Assembly (NCBI GenBank): GCA_902805545.1
Contig: CADCTD010000018.1
Coordinates: forward strand, 1 to 64,000
Length of the DNA: 64,000 bases
Reading direction: 5' to 3'
From: an uncultured Craurococcus sp.
Lineage (GTDB): Bacteria; Pseudomonadota; Alphaproteobacteria; Acetobacterales; Acetobacteraceae
The translations under genes were made by a program, and so were the position numbers. How positions within the stretch are numbered: the stretch's first letter is position 1; each line of letters begins with the position of its first letter. Below the pieces are notes generated by a model. The model was given only the letters and a program-made list of their open reading frames with translations, did no database searches and was not told where the DNA came from. Shown here one piece after another: positions 29,123-37,672 of the stretch.

Positions 29123-30355
29123 ATGACCCGCCAGCCTGAACCTGAAGCCGGCGCCGCCCGCGGCCGAGACATGCGCATCGTCGGGCTGATCGGCACCGGG
29201 CATTTCCTGTCGCATTTCTACATGCTTTGCCTGCCGCCGCTCTTCCTGCAATGGCGGGCGGAGTTCGGGGTCTCCTATGCCATGCTCGGCCTGTCGGTCG
29301 CGCTGATGAGCGGGACGACGGCGGTGTTGCAGACCCCCGTGGGCTTCTGGGTGGATCGCTGGGGCGCGCGGCCCTTCCTGGTCGGCGGGACGCTGCTGAT
29401 GGCGCTCTCGGTCTCCGCCATGGCCTTCGCGCCGGCCTTCTGGATGATCCTGCTGCTGGCCGTCCTGTCGGGCATCGGCAACAGCGTCATCCATCCGGCA
29501 GACTACGCGATCCTGACGGGCAGCGTGGACAAGTCCTTCATGGGGCGGGCCTTCGCGCTGCACACCTTCACCGGGAACCTTGGCTTCGCCCTCGCTCCGC
29601 CGGCCATCGCCCTGCTGCTCGGGGTGATGGACTGGCGCGGGGCGCTGCTGACGGTAGGCCTCCTCGGCGTGCCGGTGGTCCTGGCGATCATGCTGCAGAG
29701 CGGCGTGCTGCGCGACCAGGTGAAGCCGGCCAGGGCCGAGGCGGCGCTCTCCAGCCGCGAGGTGCTGCTCTCCCGGCCGATGCTGCTCTTCTTCGCCTTC
29801 TTCCTGCTCTCCTCCATGGCCGGCTCCGGCGTGCAGGCCTGGCTGGTGACGGTGCTCGGCAAGCTCTGGGGAACGCCCGTGCTCGTCGCCTCCGGCGCGC
29901 TGACCGGCTACATGGTCGGCGCCACCTGCGGGACGCTGGTCGGCGGCTGGATCGCGGACAGGTCGAAGCGCAACCTGCTCGGCATGGTGACCGTGCTGAC
30001 CCTCCTCGCCATGGCGCTGCTGCTCTCGCTCGGCCTGCTGCCGATGCCGGAGGTACTGCTGCCGGTGGTCGCCGTCGCGGCCGGCCTCGCGCTCGGCACC
30101 TCGCGCACGCCGCGCGACGTGATGCTGAAGAATGCCTGCCCGCCGGGGCAGGTCGGCAAGGTCTTCGGCTTCGTCTCAGCGGGGCTGCCGCTCGGCTCCG
30201 CCATCACCCCGGTGCCGATGGGGATGCTGATCGATTTCGGCCATCCCGGGCTGGTGCTGCCGGTCGTCGTGGGGTTGCTCGGCCTGTCGCTGCTCTGCGC
30301 GGGCAGCGCCCGGGAGAGCGCGGCGGCGCGGACCGCGGCGGTGCCGGCGGAATAG
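29123..30355 (+). CDS. Major facilitator superfamily transporter
   Basis: 410 residues with 12 predicted transmembrane helices. The first is GLIGTGHFLSHFYMLCLPPL; the motif-A-like loop after helix 2 is GFWVDRWGARPFLVGG, and the second half repeats it as GGWIADRSKRNLLGM. The GHFLSHFY opening and a central HPADYAILTG motif resemble MFS carriers of the fosmidomycin-resistance/NNP-like branch. Substrate unknown. The TRIC gene follows 21 nt later and may be co-transcribed. Start ATG 29123; an internal Met at 29171 is also possible. Confidence 0.88.
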   Translation: MTRQPEPEAGAARGRDMRIVGLIGTGHFLSHFYMLCLPPLFLQWRAEFGVSYAMLGLSVALMSGTTAVLQTPVGFWVDRWGARPFLVGGTLLMALSVSAMAFAPAFWMILLLAVLSGIGNSVIHPADYAILTGSVDKSFMGRAFALHTFTGNLGFALAPPAIALLLGVMDWRGALLTVGLLGVPVVLAIMLQSGVLRDQVKPARAEAALSSREVLLSRPMLLFFAFFLLSSMAGSGVQAWLVTVLGKLWGTPVLVASGALTGYMVGATCGTLVGGWIADRSKRNLLGMVTVLTLLAMALLLSLGLLPMPEVLLPVVAVAAGLALGTSRTPRDVMLKNACPPGQVGKVFGFVSAGLPLGSAITPVPMGMLIDFGHPGLVLPVVVGLLGLSLLCAGSARESAAARTAAVPAE

Positions 30356-30376
30356 GGCCCAGGGAGCGGACCCGGC

Positions 30377-31003
30377 GTGACCGGCTTCGAGACGCTGCTG
30401 CGCTGGCTCGATCTCGCCGGCATCGCGGTCTTCGCCGCCTCGGGGGCGCTGGTCGCATCGCGTAAGCAGCTCGATGTGGTGGGCTTCGTGCTCATCGCTG
30501 CCGTCACCGGCTTCGGCGGCGGCACGGTGCGGGACCTGCTGCTGGGGCGCACGCCGGTCTTCTGGCTGCGCGACCCGGCGCTGCTGGCGGTTGCCAGCGC
30601 GGTTGCCGTGCTGGTCTTCTTCACCGCGCACCGGATCGAGAACCGCTTCCGCGCGCTTCTCTGGGCGGATGCGGTGGGGCTCGCCCTCTATGCCGTGCTG
30701 GGGGCAGAGATCGGGCTGATCGGCGGCGCCGCGCCCTGGGCGGCAGTGCTGCTCGGCGTGGTGACGGCGACCTTCGGCGGCGTGCTGCGGGACGTGATCT
30801 GCAATGAGATCCCGCTGCTGCTGCGCAAGGAGATCTACGCCCTCGCCGCCCTGGCGGGCGCCGCGGCCTTCGTGCTGCTGCGGATGAACGGGGTCTGGCG
30901 GGACCCGGCGCTGTTGGCTGGCCTGGCGCTCTGCTTCGCCATCCGCGCCGCTGCCATCGCCCGCGGCTGGTCGCTTCCCGCTTATGCGGCGCGACGGGAT
31001 TGA
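30377..31003 (+). CDS. TRIC-type (UPF0126/YadS-like) cation channel protein
   Basis: 208 residues, seven hydrophobic helices in two inverted three-helix repeats. Each repeat carries the diagnostic glycine kink motif: TGFGGGTVRDLLLGRTPVFW (about residues 45-64) and TFGGVLRDVICNEIPLLL (about 133-150). Prokaryotic TRIC proteins form trimeric, mainly K+/Na+-conducting channels in the inner membrane. Translation begins at GTG 30377, preceded by AGGGAG. The position after the MFS gene gives no further hint. Confidence 0.9.
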   Translation: MTGFETLLRWLDLAGIAVFAASGALVASRKQLDVVGFVLIAAVTGFGGGTVRDLLLGRTPVFWLRDPALLAVASAVAVLVFFTAHRIENRFRALLWADAVGLALYAVLGAEIGLIGGAAPWAAVLLGVVTATFGGVLRDVICNEIPLLLRKEIYALAALAGAAAFVLLRMNGVWRDPALLAGLALCFAIRAAAIARGWSLPAYAARRD

Positions 31004-31053
31004 AGCGGCGACGAAGCTCGGCCACTCTGCCTCCAAAAGATGGAGGTCACGTC

Positions 31054-32016
31054 ATGTATCGCCGGAGCCTGCCTGCCCTGGGTGCCGCCCTGCTCGCCGC
31101 GCCCGCCCTGGCGCAACAGGCCTATCCGGACCGGCCGATCCGCTTCATCGTCCCCTTCCCTCCCGGCGGCGCCACCGATATCTGGTCCCGCCTGATCGCC
31201 GAGGCGATGAGCGGCGATCTCGGCCAGCCCATCGTCATCGAGAACCGCAGCGGAGCCGGCGGGATGCTCGGTGCGGAGTATGTCGCGAAGGTTTCTGCCG
31301 ACGGCTACACGCTGCTCTACACCATCAGCCCGCTGATCCAGTCGCCGGTGGTGTTCCGCCGCTGGCCCTACCAGCCGCTCGAGGATTTCGCGCCGATCGG
31401 CAAGGTGGGCACGACGCCCCTGCCCTTCTGCATCCGCCCGGAGATTCCGGCCAGAACGCTTGCCGAATTCGTCGCCTATGCGCGGGGCAAGGACCTCGCC
31501 TTCGGCTCCTATGCCGCCGGCTCTTCGGGCCATGCCTTCGCGCAGCTCTTCTCCGATGTGGAGAAGCTTGGCATGACGCATATCGCCTATCGCGGCGAGG
31601 CGCCGATGCTGACGGACATCCTCGGCGGGCGGATCCAGTGCGGCTTCCACAGCATGACGGCGGCGGGGGACTACATCCGCTCCGGGCGGCTGCGGCCGCT
31701 GGCGACCCTTGGGCGGCGGCGCATCCCCTCCATGCCGGAACTGCCGAATTTCCTCGATCTCGGCTATCAGGATGCCTTCGGAATGGCCGGCTTCATCGGC
31801 CTCTTCGCTCCGGCGCGGGTGCCGCAGCCGATCCTGGCGCGGCTGGTGGAGAGCTTCGCCGGCGCCATGCGCAACGAGGCGGTGCTGCGCCGGCTGATGG
31901 AGATGGACACCATCCCCGGCTACCTGCCGCCAGCCGAGTTCAAGGCCGAGATGACGATGCAGCTCCAGCAATGGACGGAGCTGGCGACATCGATGAACCT
32001 CACGGTGGATGGCTGA
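31054..32016 (+). CDS. Bug/TctC-family solute-binding protein (tandem copy 1)
   Basis: 320 residues with a cleavable leader (LGAALLAAPALAQQ) and Bug blocks YPDRPIRFIVPFPPGGATDI, QPIVIENRSGAGGML, DGYTLLYTISP and HIAYRGEAPMLTDILGGRI. It is visibly closer to the next gene than to the other Bug proteins here: both share GSYA-GS-GHAF and GGFHSM-AAG segments. The ATG at 31054 is preceded by GGAGG; the longer open frame from 31000 has no such site. No membrane tctAB components are nearby, so it relies on transporters elsewhere or acts as a sensor. Ligand unknown, probably a carboxylate. Confidence 0.9.
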   Translation: MYRRSLPALGAALLAAPALAQQAYPDRPIRFIVPFPPGGATDIWSRLIAEAMSGDLGQPIVIENRSGAGGMLGAEYVAKVSADGYTLLYTISPLIQSPVVFRRWPYQPLEDFAPIGKVGTTPLPFCIRPEIPARTLAEFVAYARGKDLAFGSYAAGSSGHAFAQLFSDVEKLGMTHIAYRGEAPMLTDILGGRIQCGFHSMTAAGDYIRSGRLRPLATLGRRRIPSMPELPNFLDLGYQDAFGMAGFIGLFAPARVPQPILARLVESFAGAMRNEAVLRRLMEMDTIPGYLPPAEFKAEMTMQLQQWTELATSMNLTVDG

Positions 32017-32017
32017 G

Positions 32018-32983
32018 ATGATCCACCGCCGTGCCCTGGCCGGCCTGCTGGCCCTGCCCGCCCTCGCCCGCGCGCAGGGCAGCTATCCGGACCGGCCGAT
32101 TCGCTTCCTCGTGCCCTTCCCGCCTGGCGGCGGCACCGACACCTGGGCGCGCATCGCCGCCGAGGGCATGCAGGCCGAGCTCGGCCAGCCCATCGTCATC
32201 GAGAACCGTGGCGGCGGCGGCGGGCTGATCGGCACCGAGGCCGCGGCCAAGGCGCCGCCGGACGGCTACACCCTGCTCTTCACCATCACCACCCATGTGC
32301 AGACGCCGGTGGTGATGCGGCGCTTCCCCTACGACCCGGTGGCGGATTTCGCGCCCATCGGCCGGCTCGGCACCACCTCGATCCTGTTCTGCGCCGGGCC
32401 GAAGGTGCCGGCCGAGATCAGGACCATGGCGCAGTTCACCGCCTGGGGGCGCGGGCGGGACCTCTCCTTCGGCTCCTACGCGCCGGGCAGCACCGGCCAT
32501 GCCTTCGCGCTGATGCTGGCGGAGGAGGCGAAGCTCGAGATGACGCATGTCTCCTATCGCGGCGAGACGCCGATGCTGCAGGACATGCTGGGCGGCAACA
32601 TCCATGGCGGCTTCCACAGCATGGCGGCGGCGGGGGAGATGATGAAGGCCGGGCGCATCCGGGCCTTGGCCGCGAGCGGGGACCGCCGCGTGCCCTCCAT
32701 GCCCGAGGTGCCGAACCTCAAGGAGCTGGGCTTCTCCGACCGCTTCGGCTTCAGCGGCTTCTCCGGCCTGCTGGCCCCGGCGCGGACGCCGCAGCCGGTG
32801 CTCGACCGGCTGACCGCGGCCTTCCGGGTGGCGGCAATGAAGTCGGAGACGCAGCAGCGGCTGCTGGCGATCGACACCATCCCGAGCTACCAGGACCCGG
32901 CCGCCTTCCGGGCGCAGATCGCGCGCAACCTGCGCGAATGGACCGAGATCTCGGAGCGGCTGAACCTCAGCATCGAGGGCTGA
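32018..32983 (+). CDS. Bug/TctC-family solute-binding protein (tandem copy 2)
   Basis: 321 residues from the ATG at 32018, which directly follows the previous stop and gives the leader MIHRRALAGLLALPALARAQ; an ATG at 32009 overlapping the previous gene is the alternative. Bug blocks: YPDRPIRFLVPFPPGGGTDT, QPIVIENRGGGGGLIG, VSYRGETPMLQDMLGGNI and GGFHSMAAAGEMM. Similarity to copy 1 throughout indicates an old tandem duplication. Adjacent to copy 1 and in the same operon. Confidence 0.9.
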   Translation: MIHRRALAGLLALPALARAQGSYPDRPIRFLVPFPPGGGTDTWARIAAEGMQAELGQPIVIENRGGGGGLIGTEAAAKAPPDGYTLLFTITTHVQTPVVMRRFPYDPVADFAPIGRLGTTSILFCAGPKVPAEIRTMAQFTAWGRGRDLSFGSYAPGSTGHAFALMLAEEAKLEMTHVSYRGETPMLQDMLGGNIHGGFHSMAAAGEMMKAGRIRALAASGDRRVPSMPEVPNLKELGFSDRFGFSGFSGLLAPARTPQPVLDRLTAAFRVAAMKSETQQRLLAIDTIPSYQDPAAFRAQIARNLREWTEISERLNLSIEG

Positions 32984-33009
32984 GGCGCCGCATCCCAAGG
33001 GAGGAAGCC

Positions 33010-33990
33010 ATGACGGCAAGGATCGGACGGCGCGGGGTGCTGGGCGGGGTGGCCGCGGCGCTGGCGGGCAGTGCTGCGGCGCAGGAGGCCTGGCCGGCGC
33101 GGCCGGTGCGCATCATCGTGCCCTTCCCCGCCGGCGGCACGACGGACCTGCTGGCCCGGCTCTATGCCCAGCGGATGACGGAGACGCTCGGGCAGTCCGT
33201 CGTGGTCGAGAACCGCGGCGGCGGGGGCGGCTCGATCGGGGCGGATGTGGTGGCGAAGGCGGCGCCCGATGGCCATACGCTGCTGTTCCACAACCTGACC
33301 TTCTGCACGACGACGGCGGCGCTGGAGTTCGCCGGCCGGGCGCCGCACCGGATCGAGCAGGATTTCGCGCCGATCTCCATGGGCGCCAACGTGCCGATGA
33401 TGCTGCTGGTGAATCCCTCCGTCCCGGCGCGCGACCTGAAGGAGTTCATCGCCGTGGCGAAGGAGCGGGGCAACCTGTTCTACGGCTCGACCGGACCGGG
33501 CAGCACCATCAACCTGGTGGGCGAGGTGCTGAAGCGCGAGGCGGGGATCCGCATGGACCACATCCCCTTCCGCGGCGCGGCGCCCCTGGTGCAGGACATG
33601 CTGGCGGGCCGGATCCAGTTCGGCGGCGACCAGCTCTCCTCCTCGCTCGCCAATATCCGGGCCGGGGCGCTGCGCCCCGTCGCCACCCTCGCCGCACAGC
33701 GGGCAACGGCCCTGCCGGATGTGCCGACCGCGCGGGAGCAGGGCTATCCGAGCATCGAGCTGCTCGGCTGGAACGGCTTCTTCGCCCCGGCGGCCACGCC
33801 GGCCCCGGTCCTGGCGCGGCTGCAGCAGGAGGTCGCGGCCGCGGCGCGGCACCCCGATGTGGCGCGGCGCATCGCCGAGCTGGGGGCCGAGCCGGGCGGC
33901 AATTCCGCGGCGGAGTTCGGTGCCGCGGTGCGCGCGCAGCTCGCGCAAGTCCGCCCGCTGGTGGCGGAGCTGCGGATGCAGGTGGAGTAG
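33010..33990 (+). CDS. Bug/TctC-family solute-binding protein (tandem copy 3, divergent)
   Basis: 326 residues with a twin-Arg-like leader (RIGRRGVLGGVAAALAG) ending SAAAQ. Bug blocks: WPARPVRIIVPFPAGGTTDL, QSVVVENRGGGGGSIGAD and IPFRGAAPLVQDMLAGRIQF. It differs clearly from the two preceding copies in the ligand loops (for example HNLTFCTTTAALEFAG), so it probably binds another ligand. GGGAGGAAG precedes the ATG at 33010. The stop is 4 nt from the convergent Fe-S gene. Confidence 0.9.
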   Translation: MTARIGRRGVLGGVAAALAGSAAAQEAWPARPVRIIVPFPAGGTTDLLARLYAQRMTETLGQSVVVENRGGGGGSIGADVVAKAAPDGHTLLFHNLTFCTTTAALEFAGRAPHRIEQDFAPISMGANVPMMLLVNPSVPARDLKEFIAVAKERGNLFYGSTGPGSTINLVGEVLKREAGIRMDHIPFRGAAPLVQDMLAGRIQFGGDQLSSSLANIRAGALRPVATLAAQRATALPDVPTAREQGYPSIELLGWNGFFAPAATPAPVLARLQQEVAAAARHPDVARRIAELGAEPGGNSAAEFGAAVRAQLAQVRPLVAELRMQVE

Positions 33991-33994
33991 CGCC

Positions 33995-34837
33995 TCAGAC
34001 CGGCGGCGGCTTGCGCAGCTCAGGCTCCACCAGGCGGGCGAAGGGCACCTCGCCCGCCGCCGCGATGCCGGCCTCGCCGAGCGCCGCGCGCGGGTCCGGG
34101 GCGTTGCGCATCGCCTTGTAGCCGTCCTCCGCCTCCCAGCCGGCGCTCCAGGCGAGCAGGTGGATCCAGTTCACCACCCGCACCGGATGGTTCTGCTCCA
34201 GCCCGACGCATTCGCGGTGGCAGGAATGGAAGATGGTGCAGAGCGTGTCGGCGCCCGTCTCCGCCATGGCGGCGAGCGTCGCGCGCTGGGCATCGGCGAG
34301 CGCTCCCGGCACGGCAGCCAGCGAGGAGCACATATGGCCGGGCACGCGACAGGAATGCTCGACCAGCTCGAGGCCGGGGATGAGGCGGAGCAGGTCCGGC
34401 ACCAGGCCGTTCACCGGCACCCGGCCATGGAAGCCGAGATGCGCATGCAGCAGCACCCGCGCCGGGACCGGGCGGGTCAGCAACGGGCGCAGCGCCTCGC
34501 GCCGCGCATGCAGCACCTCCGTCACATGCACGGTCTCGAAATTGGTCGGCGTCACAGGCGCCATGCTGTCCTGCATGTTCATGTGGCAGGAGGGGCACCA
34601 GGTGACGACCGTGCCGCGGCCCGTCGCGTTGAAGCCCTCGATGGTCCGGCGGGCCATGCCCTCGTTGATGCGGGCATTGGCGTCCTTCGGGCTGCCGCAG
34701 CAGGAGGCCGGGCCGCCGGTCGGCGCCGCCTCGACGCCGACCGCCTCCAGCAGGCGCGCGGTGGCGCGGATGACCTCGCCATGGCGGGTCATGTTGCAGC
34801 CATACCAGAAGATGGCCCGATCGCCGGTCACAGCCAT
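33995..34837 (-). CDS. HdrB-like CCG-domain Fe-S protein
   Basis: 280 residues. The first half has a complete CCG-type motif: C14, C46-C47-G and C81-x2-C84, which in HdrB, GlcF and LutA-like proteins ligates a [4Fe-4S] or noncubane cluster. The second half is atypical: it has C163, C170, C200, C206 and C210 but no CCG pair and no Cys in the HAHLGFHG segment that normally supplies a ligand. The start overlaps the upstream HdrC-like stop by 10 nt. The likely role is electron transfer or disulfide/hydroxyacid redox chemistry with the HdrC-like partner; the flavin or substrate subunit is not visible. Confidence 0.78.
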   Translation of the reverse strand: MAVTGDRAIFWYGCNMTRHGEVIRATARLLEAVGVEAAPTGGPASCCGSPKDANARINEGMARRTIEGFNATGRGTVVTWCPSCHMNMQDSMAPVTPTNFETVHVTEVLHARREALRPLLTRPVPARVLLHAHLGFHGRVPVNGLVPDLLRLIPGLELVEHSCRVPGHMCSSLAAVPGALADAQRATLAAMAETGADTLCTIFHSCHRECVGLEQNHPVRVVNWIHLLAWSAGWEAEDGYKAMRNAPDPRAALGEAGIAAAGEVPFARLVEPELRKPPPV

Positions 34838-35235
34838 TCGCGTTGCTCCTCCTCGGTGAGGGTGAGGCGGGCGAAGGCCTTCACCTTGGGAGAGAACTGG
34901 GTGTCCTCCTTCACCTCGATCAGCGGCGCGTCGCCGAGCGCGCCCTTGGCCCGCCAGGTGGCAAGGCGGAGCATGAAGGCGGGGTCGATGCCCTCGCGGC
35001 AGGCGGGGGTGCAGATGCCGCTGCGGGTGCAGGCGGCGATCCAGGCGCGGGCCTCGGGCGTGCCGGGACCGGCGAGAAGGATGTCGCGCATCCCGGCGGC
35101 GACGGCGGCAGGCCCGGCCTCCGCGACGCCGCGGGCGTAAGGCGTCATCGGGCAGGCACGGACGCAGTCGCCGCAGGCGGTGCAGAGGGCGGCGAGGCGG
35201 GCGCTCTCGCGGCGGATATGGTCGGCGAGGCTCAT
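34828..35235 (-). CDS. HdrC-like 4Fe-4S ferredoxin-type protein with altered second cluster
   Basis: 135 residues. The first motif is canonical: C18-x2-C21-x2-C24-x3-C28-P. The second reads C69-x2-S72-x2-C75-x3-C79, with Ser replacing the second ligand, so this site may hold a [3Fe-4S] or Ser-ligated cluster. HdrC-type proteins pass electrons to HdrB-type subunits in heterodisulfide-reductase-like, succinate or glycolate oxidoreductases. Start ATG 35235; the longer open frame upstream is not coding-like. It is translationally coupled to the HdrB-like gene, but neither HdrA nor a flavoprotein lies beside it. Confidence 0.8.
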   Translation of the reverse strand: MSLADHIRRESARLAALCTACGDCVRACPMTPYARGVAEAGPAAVAAGMRDILLAGPGTPEARAWIAACTRSGICTPACREGIDPAFMLRLATWRAKGALGDAPLIEVKEDTQFSPKVKAFARLTLTEEEQREWL

Positions 35236-35392
35236 GGGACGGAGCCTCGCCCGGCCCGGCCCGGCCCGCAAGCTATTCCGCCGGATGCGCTGCGGCAGCA
35301 CGCTCCTGCTGCTCAAGGAGCCGAGGAGGATGGCGGTGAGCAGTTGGACTTAGCGCAGCGACAGCCCGCGTCCCGCGATTCCGCGGTTCATC

Positions 35393-36493
35393 CTACCAGC
35401 CGTTCACCCGGTCCCAGATGGCGATGACCGTGTCAGCACCGTCCACGACGTGGTAGCGGTCATGCGCCGCGGCGGTCAGGCAGCAATGGTTGGGCGCCAC
35501 CCGCAGCCGCGTGCCGAGGGGCAAGGCCGGCATCGGCGCATCGTTGCGGACTTCGCCATGCTCCTGATAGGCGCGGGCGATGATGGCCTCGCCGAGGCTC
35601 GGCCGGCCGAGCCGGTCCAGCACCAGGCCGAAGCCGTAGTCGCGGGGCGCCGCCTGGGTGCTGCGGTCCTTCGAGAGGGCGAGCGCCCCCGCATCCAGCA
35701 TCAGGGTGTTGCGGGCGGCGCTGCGGCCGATGACGGAGGCGAGGACGGTGAGCGCGATGTCCTCCACCGCATGGGTGCCGAGCTGGGCCTGGAACAGGTC
35801 GCCGAACATGTAGACCCCGGCGCGGACATCGGTGACGCCGTCCATGCGCCTTGCATGCAGCGCCGTCGGCGAGGAGCCGAGGGAGACGATGCGGACGGGC
35901 AGCCCCGCCGCGCGCAGCCGGTCTGCCGCCAGGGTGATGCCGGCCCGCTCCGCCTCCGCCACGGCCGCCATGTCGTCCGCGCTGCGGCCGTTGTAGCTGT
36001 GACCTGAATGGCTGAGCACGCCGGCGAGGCGGGGGCCGAGGGCGGCGCCGATCGCCTCCAGCAGCGGGTCCTCGGGGGAGATGCCGCCGCGGCCCTCGCC
36101 GACATCGACCTCGACCAGCGCCTCGATGGGGCCGGGGTGGAGGGCGATGGCGCGGGCCACGTCGAAGTCGTCGGTGATGACCTTCACCGCCGCGCCCGCC
36201 TCGTTCAGCGCGGCGACGGCGTCGAGCTTCGCCGGCACGATGCCGACGGCGTAGATCTGGTCGCGCCAGCCGGCCTCGGCGAAGTAGCGCGCCTCGGCGA
36301 GGGTGCTGACCGTGATCGGGCCGAAATCCGGCGAGGCGAGGCGGGCGACCTCGCGGCTCTTCGCGGTCTTGAGGTGGGGACGGAGGAGGAGGCCAGGGTG
36401 GCGGGCGACAGCCTCCTGCATCGCCGCGAGGTTCCGCTTTAGCAGGGCGAGGTCGAGGACGAGGCAGGGGGTGGGGAGGTCATCGAGGGTCAC
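35393..36493 (-). CDS. D-serine dehydratase/D-threonine aldolase-like PLP enzyme (alanine racemase fold)
   Basis: 366 residues. The N-terminus LDDLPTPCLVLDLALLKRN opens the fold-type III barrel; the PLP lysine is K42 in RPHLKTAKS. The C-terminal beta domain ends with APNHCCLTAAAHDRYHVVDG, matching the His-x-Cys zinc site of DSD-type D-serine dehydratases and D-threonine aldolases. It probably cleaves or dehydrates a D-3-hydroxyamino acid. The GTG at 36493 overlaps the upstream stop as GTGA, so it is coupled to the threonine-synthase-like gene. Substrate not determined. Confidence 0.85.
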   Translation of the reverse strand: MTLDDLPTPCLVLDLALLKRNLAAMQEAVARHPGLLLRPHLKTAKSREVARLASPDFGPITVSTLAEARYFAEAGWRDQIYAVGIVPAKLDAVAALNEAGAAVKVITDDFDVARAIALHPGPIEALVEVDVGEGRGGISPEDPLLEAIGAALGPRLAGVLSHSGHSYNGRSADDMAAVAEAERAGITLAADRLRAAGLPVRIVSLGSSPTALHARRMDGVTDVRAGVYMFGDLFQAQLGTHAVEDIALTVLASVIGRSAARNTLMLDAGALALSKDRSTQAAPRDYGFGLVLDRLGRPSLGEAIIARAYQEHGEVRNDAPMPALPLGTRLRVAPNHCCLTAAAHDRYHVVDGADTVIAIWDRVNGW

Positions 36494-37626
36494 AGCGCCA
36501 CTCCCAGCAGCTCGGCGATTCGGGACGTCGCCTTCAATCCGGTGCCCGTCAGCACCAGCACCGTACGCTCCTCCGGACGGATCGTGCCGATGCCGAGCAG
36601 CTTCGTGAAGGCGGCGGCGGCCTGGGCGCAGGTCGGCTCGACATAGATGCCGCGGCCGGCGAGGTCGAGCGTCGCGGCGGCGATCGCCGCCTCGCTCAGC
36701 ATCACCGCCCCGCCCTGGGTCTGGCGCAGCACGCCGATGCATTCCGGCAGCCGGAGCGGCTGGGCGATGGCCGTGCCCTCGGCGATGGTCGGCCGTGCCG
36801 GCTCCGGCTCGAGGTCGAGGAAGGCGCGGGCGATGGGGGCGCAATGCGCCGGTTGCGCCGCGAAGATGCGCGGCAGCCGCTCGATGCTCCCGGCCCGCAG
36901 CAGCTCGCTGAAGCCGATGGCGCAGCCGAGCACGTTGGAGCCCGCGCCGCAGGGGATGATGACATTGTCCGGCGCCTGGAAGCCGAGATCCTCCCAGAGC
37001 TCATAGGCGAGGGTCTTGGTGCCCTGGAGGAAATAGGGGTGCCAGTTGTGGCTGGCATAGAAGATGTTCGCCGCCTCGCGCAGGGCCGCATCGGCGCAGT
37101 CCTGCCGGCTGCCGGGCACCAGCTCGATCTCCGCCCCCGAGGCGCGGCTCTGCACCGTCTTCGCCGGCGAGGTGCTGGCGGGCACCATGATCTTCGCCCG
37201 CATCCCGCCCGCCGCGGCATAGGCGGCGATGGCCGCGCCGCCATTGCCGCTGCTGTCCTCCAGAACCGCCTGCACGCCCTCGGCGCGCAGCAGGGAGAGC
37301 ATGACCGAGGCGCCACGGTCCTTGAAGCTGCCGGTCGGCATGAACCATTCGCATTTCAGCAGCGCCTCCGCCCCACCGAGGCGCCGCGGCACCAGCGGGG
37401 TGCAGCCCTCGCCCATGGTGACGGGCTCGCCCCGCAACGGCGGCAGGGCGGCGCGGTAGCGCCAGAGGCTGCGGGTGCCACGGTCCACCTGGTCACGGCC
37501 GATGCCGGGCAGGTCGGTGAGCAGCAGGGGCTCCCCGTTGTCGCCACACCAGCGGGGGGCGCCGAGCGGCCAGGTGCGGCCGGTGCGCGGGTCGAGATAG
37601 GCCAGAGTTTCCATGGGGGCGTCCAT
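36490..37626 (-). CDS. Threonine synthase-like PLP enzyme
   Basis: 378 residues, fold-type II PLP enzyme. K102 in PTGSFKDRGASVML forms the Schiff base; EDSSGNGGAAIAAYAA holds the phosphate/asparagine loop, and IIPCGAGSNVLG contains the PLP-phosphate-binding glycine loop. The N-terminal YLDPRTGRTWPLGAPRWCGD resembles threonine synthases with a degenerate zinc-ribbon (one Cys only). Because it sits in an operon with a D-amino-acid lyase rather than with hom/thrB, it may be a catabolic ammonia-lyase-like paralogue rather than the biosynthetic ThrC. Start at ATG 37626 or ATG 37614. Confidence 0.83.
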   Translation of the reverse strand: MDAPMETLAYLDPRTGRTWPLGAPRWCGDNGEPLLLTDLPGIGRDQVDRGTRSLWRYRAALPPLRGEPVTMGEGCTPLVPRRLGGAEALLKCEWFMPTGSFKDRGASVMLSLLRAEGVQAVLEDSSGNGGAAIAAYAAAGGMRAKIMVPASTSPAKTVQSRASGAEIELVPGSRQDCADAALREAANIFYASHNWHPYFLQGTKTLAYELWEDLGFQAPDNVIIPCGAGSNVLGCAIGFSELLRAGSIERLPRIFAAQPAHCAPIARAFLDLEPEPARPTIAEGTAIAQPLRLPECIGVLRQTQGGAVMLSEAAIAAATLDLAGRGIYVEPTCAQAAAAFTKLLGIGTIRPEERTVLVLTGTGLKATSRIAELLGVAL

Positions 37627-37672
37627 GGGCCGAGACTTGCCCTTTCGCCCGTCGGCGGCAAGGCTTGGCGGC

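Noticed and set aside
35251-35265. Short CCGGC direct repeat (three copies) as a CRISPR or SSR element
   Set aside because: Only 15 nt of simple GC repeat; no spacer structure and no gene nearby that would be phase-variable.
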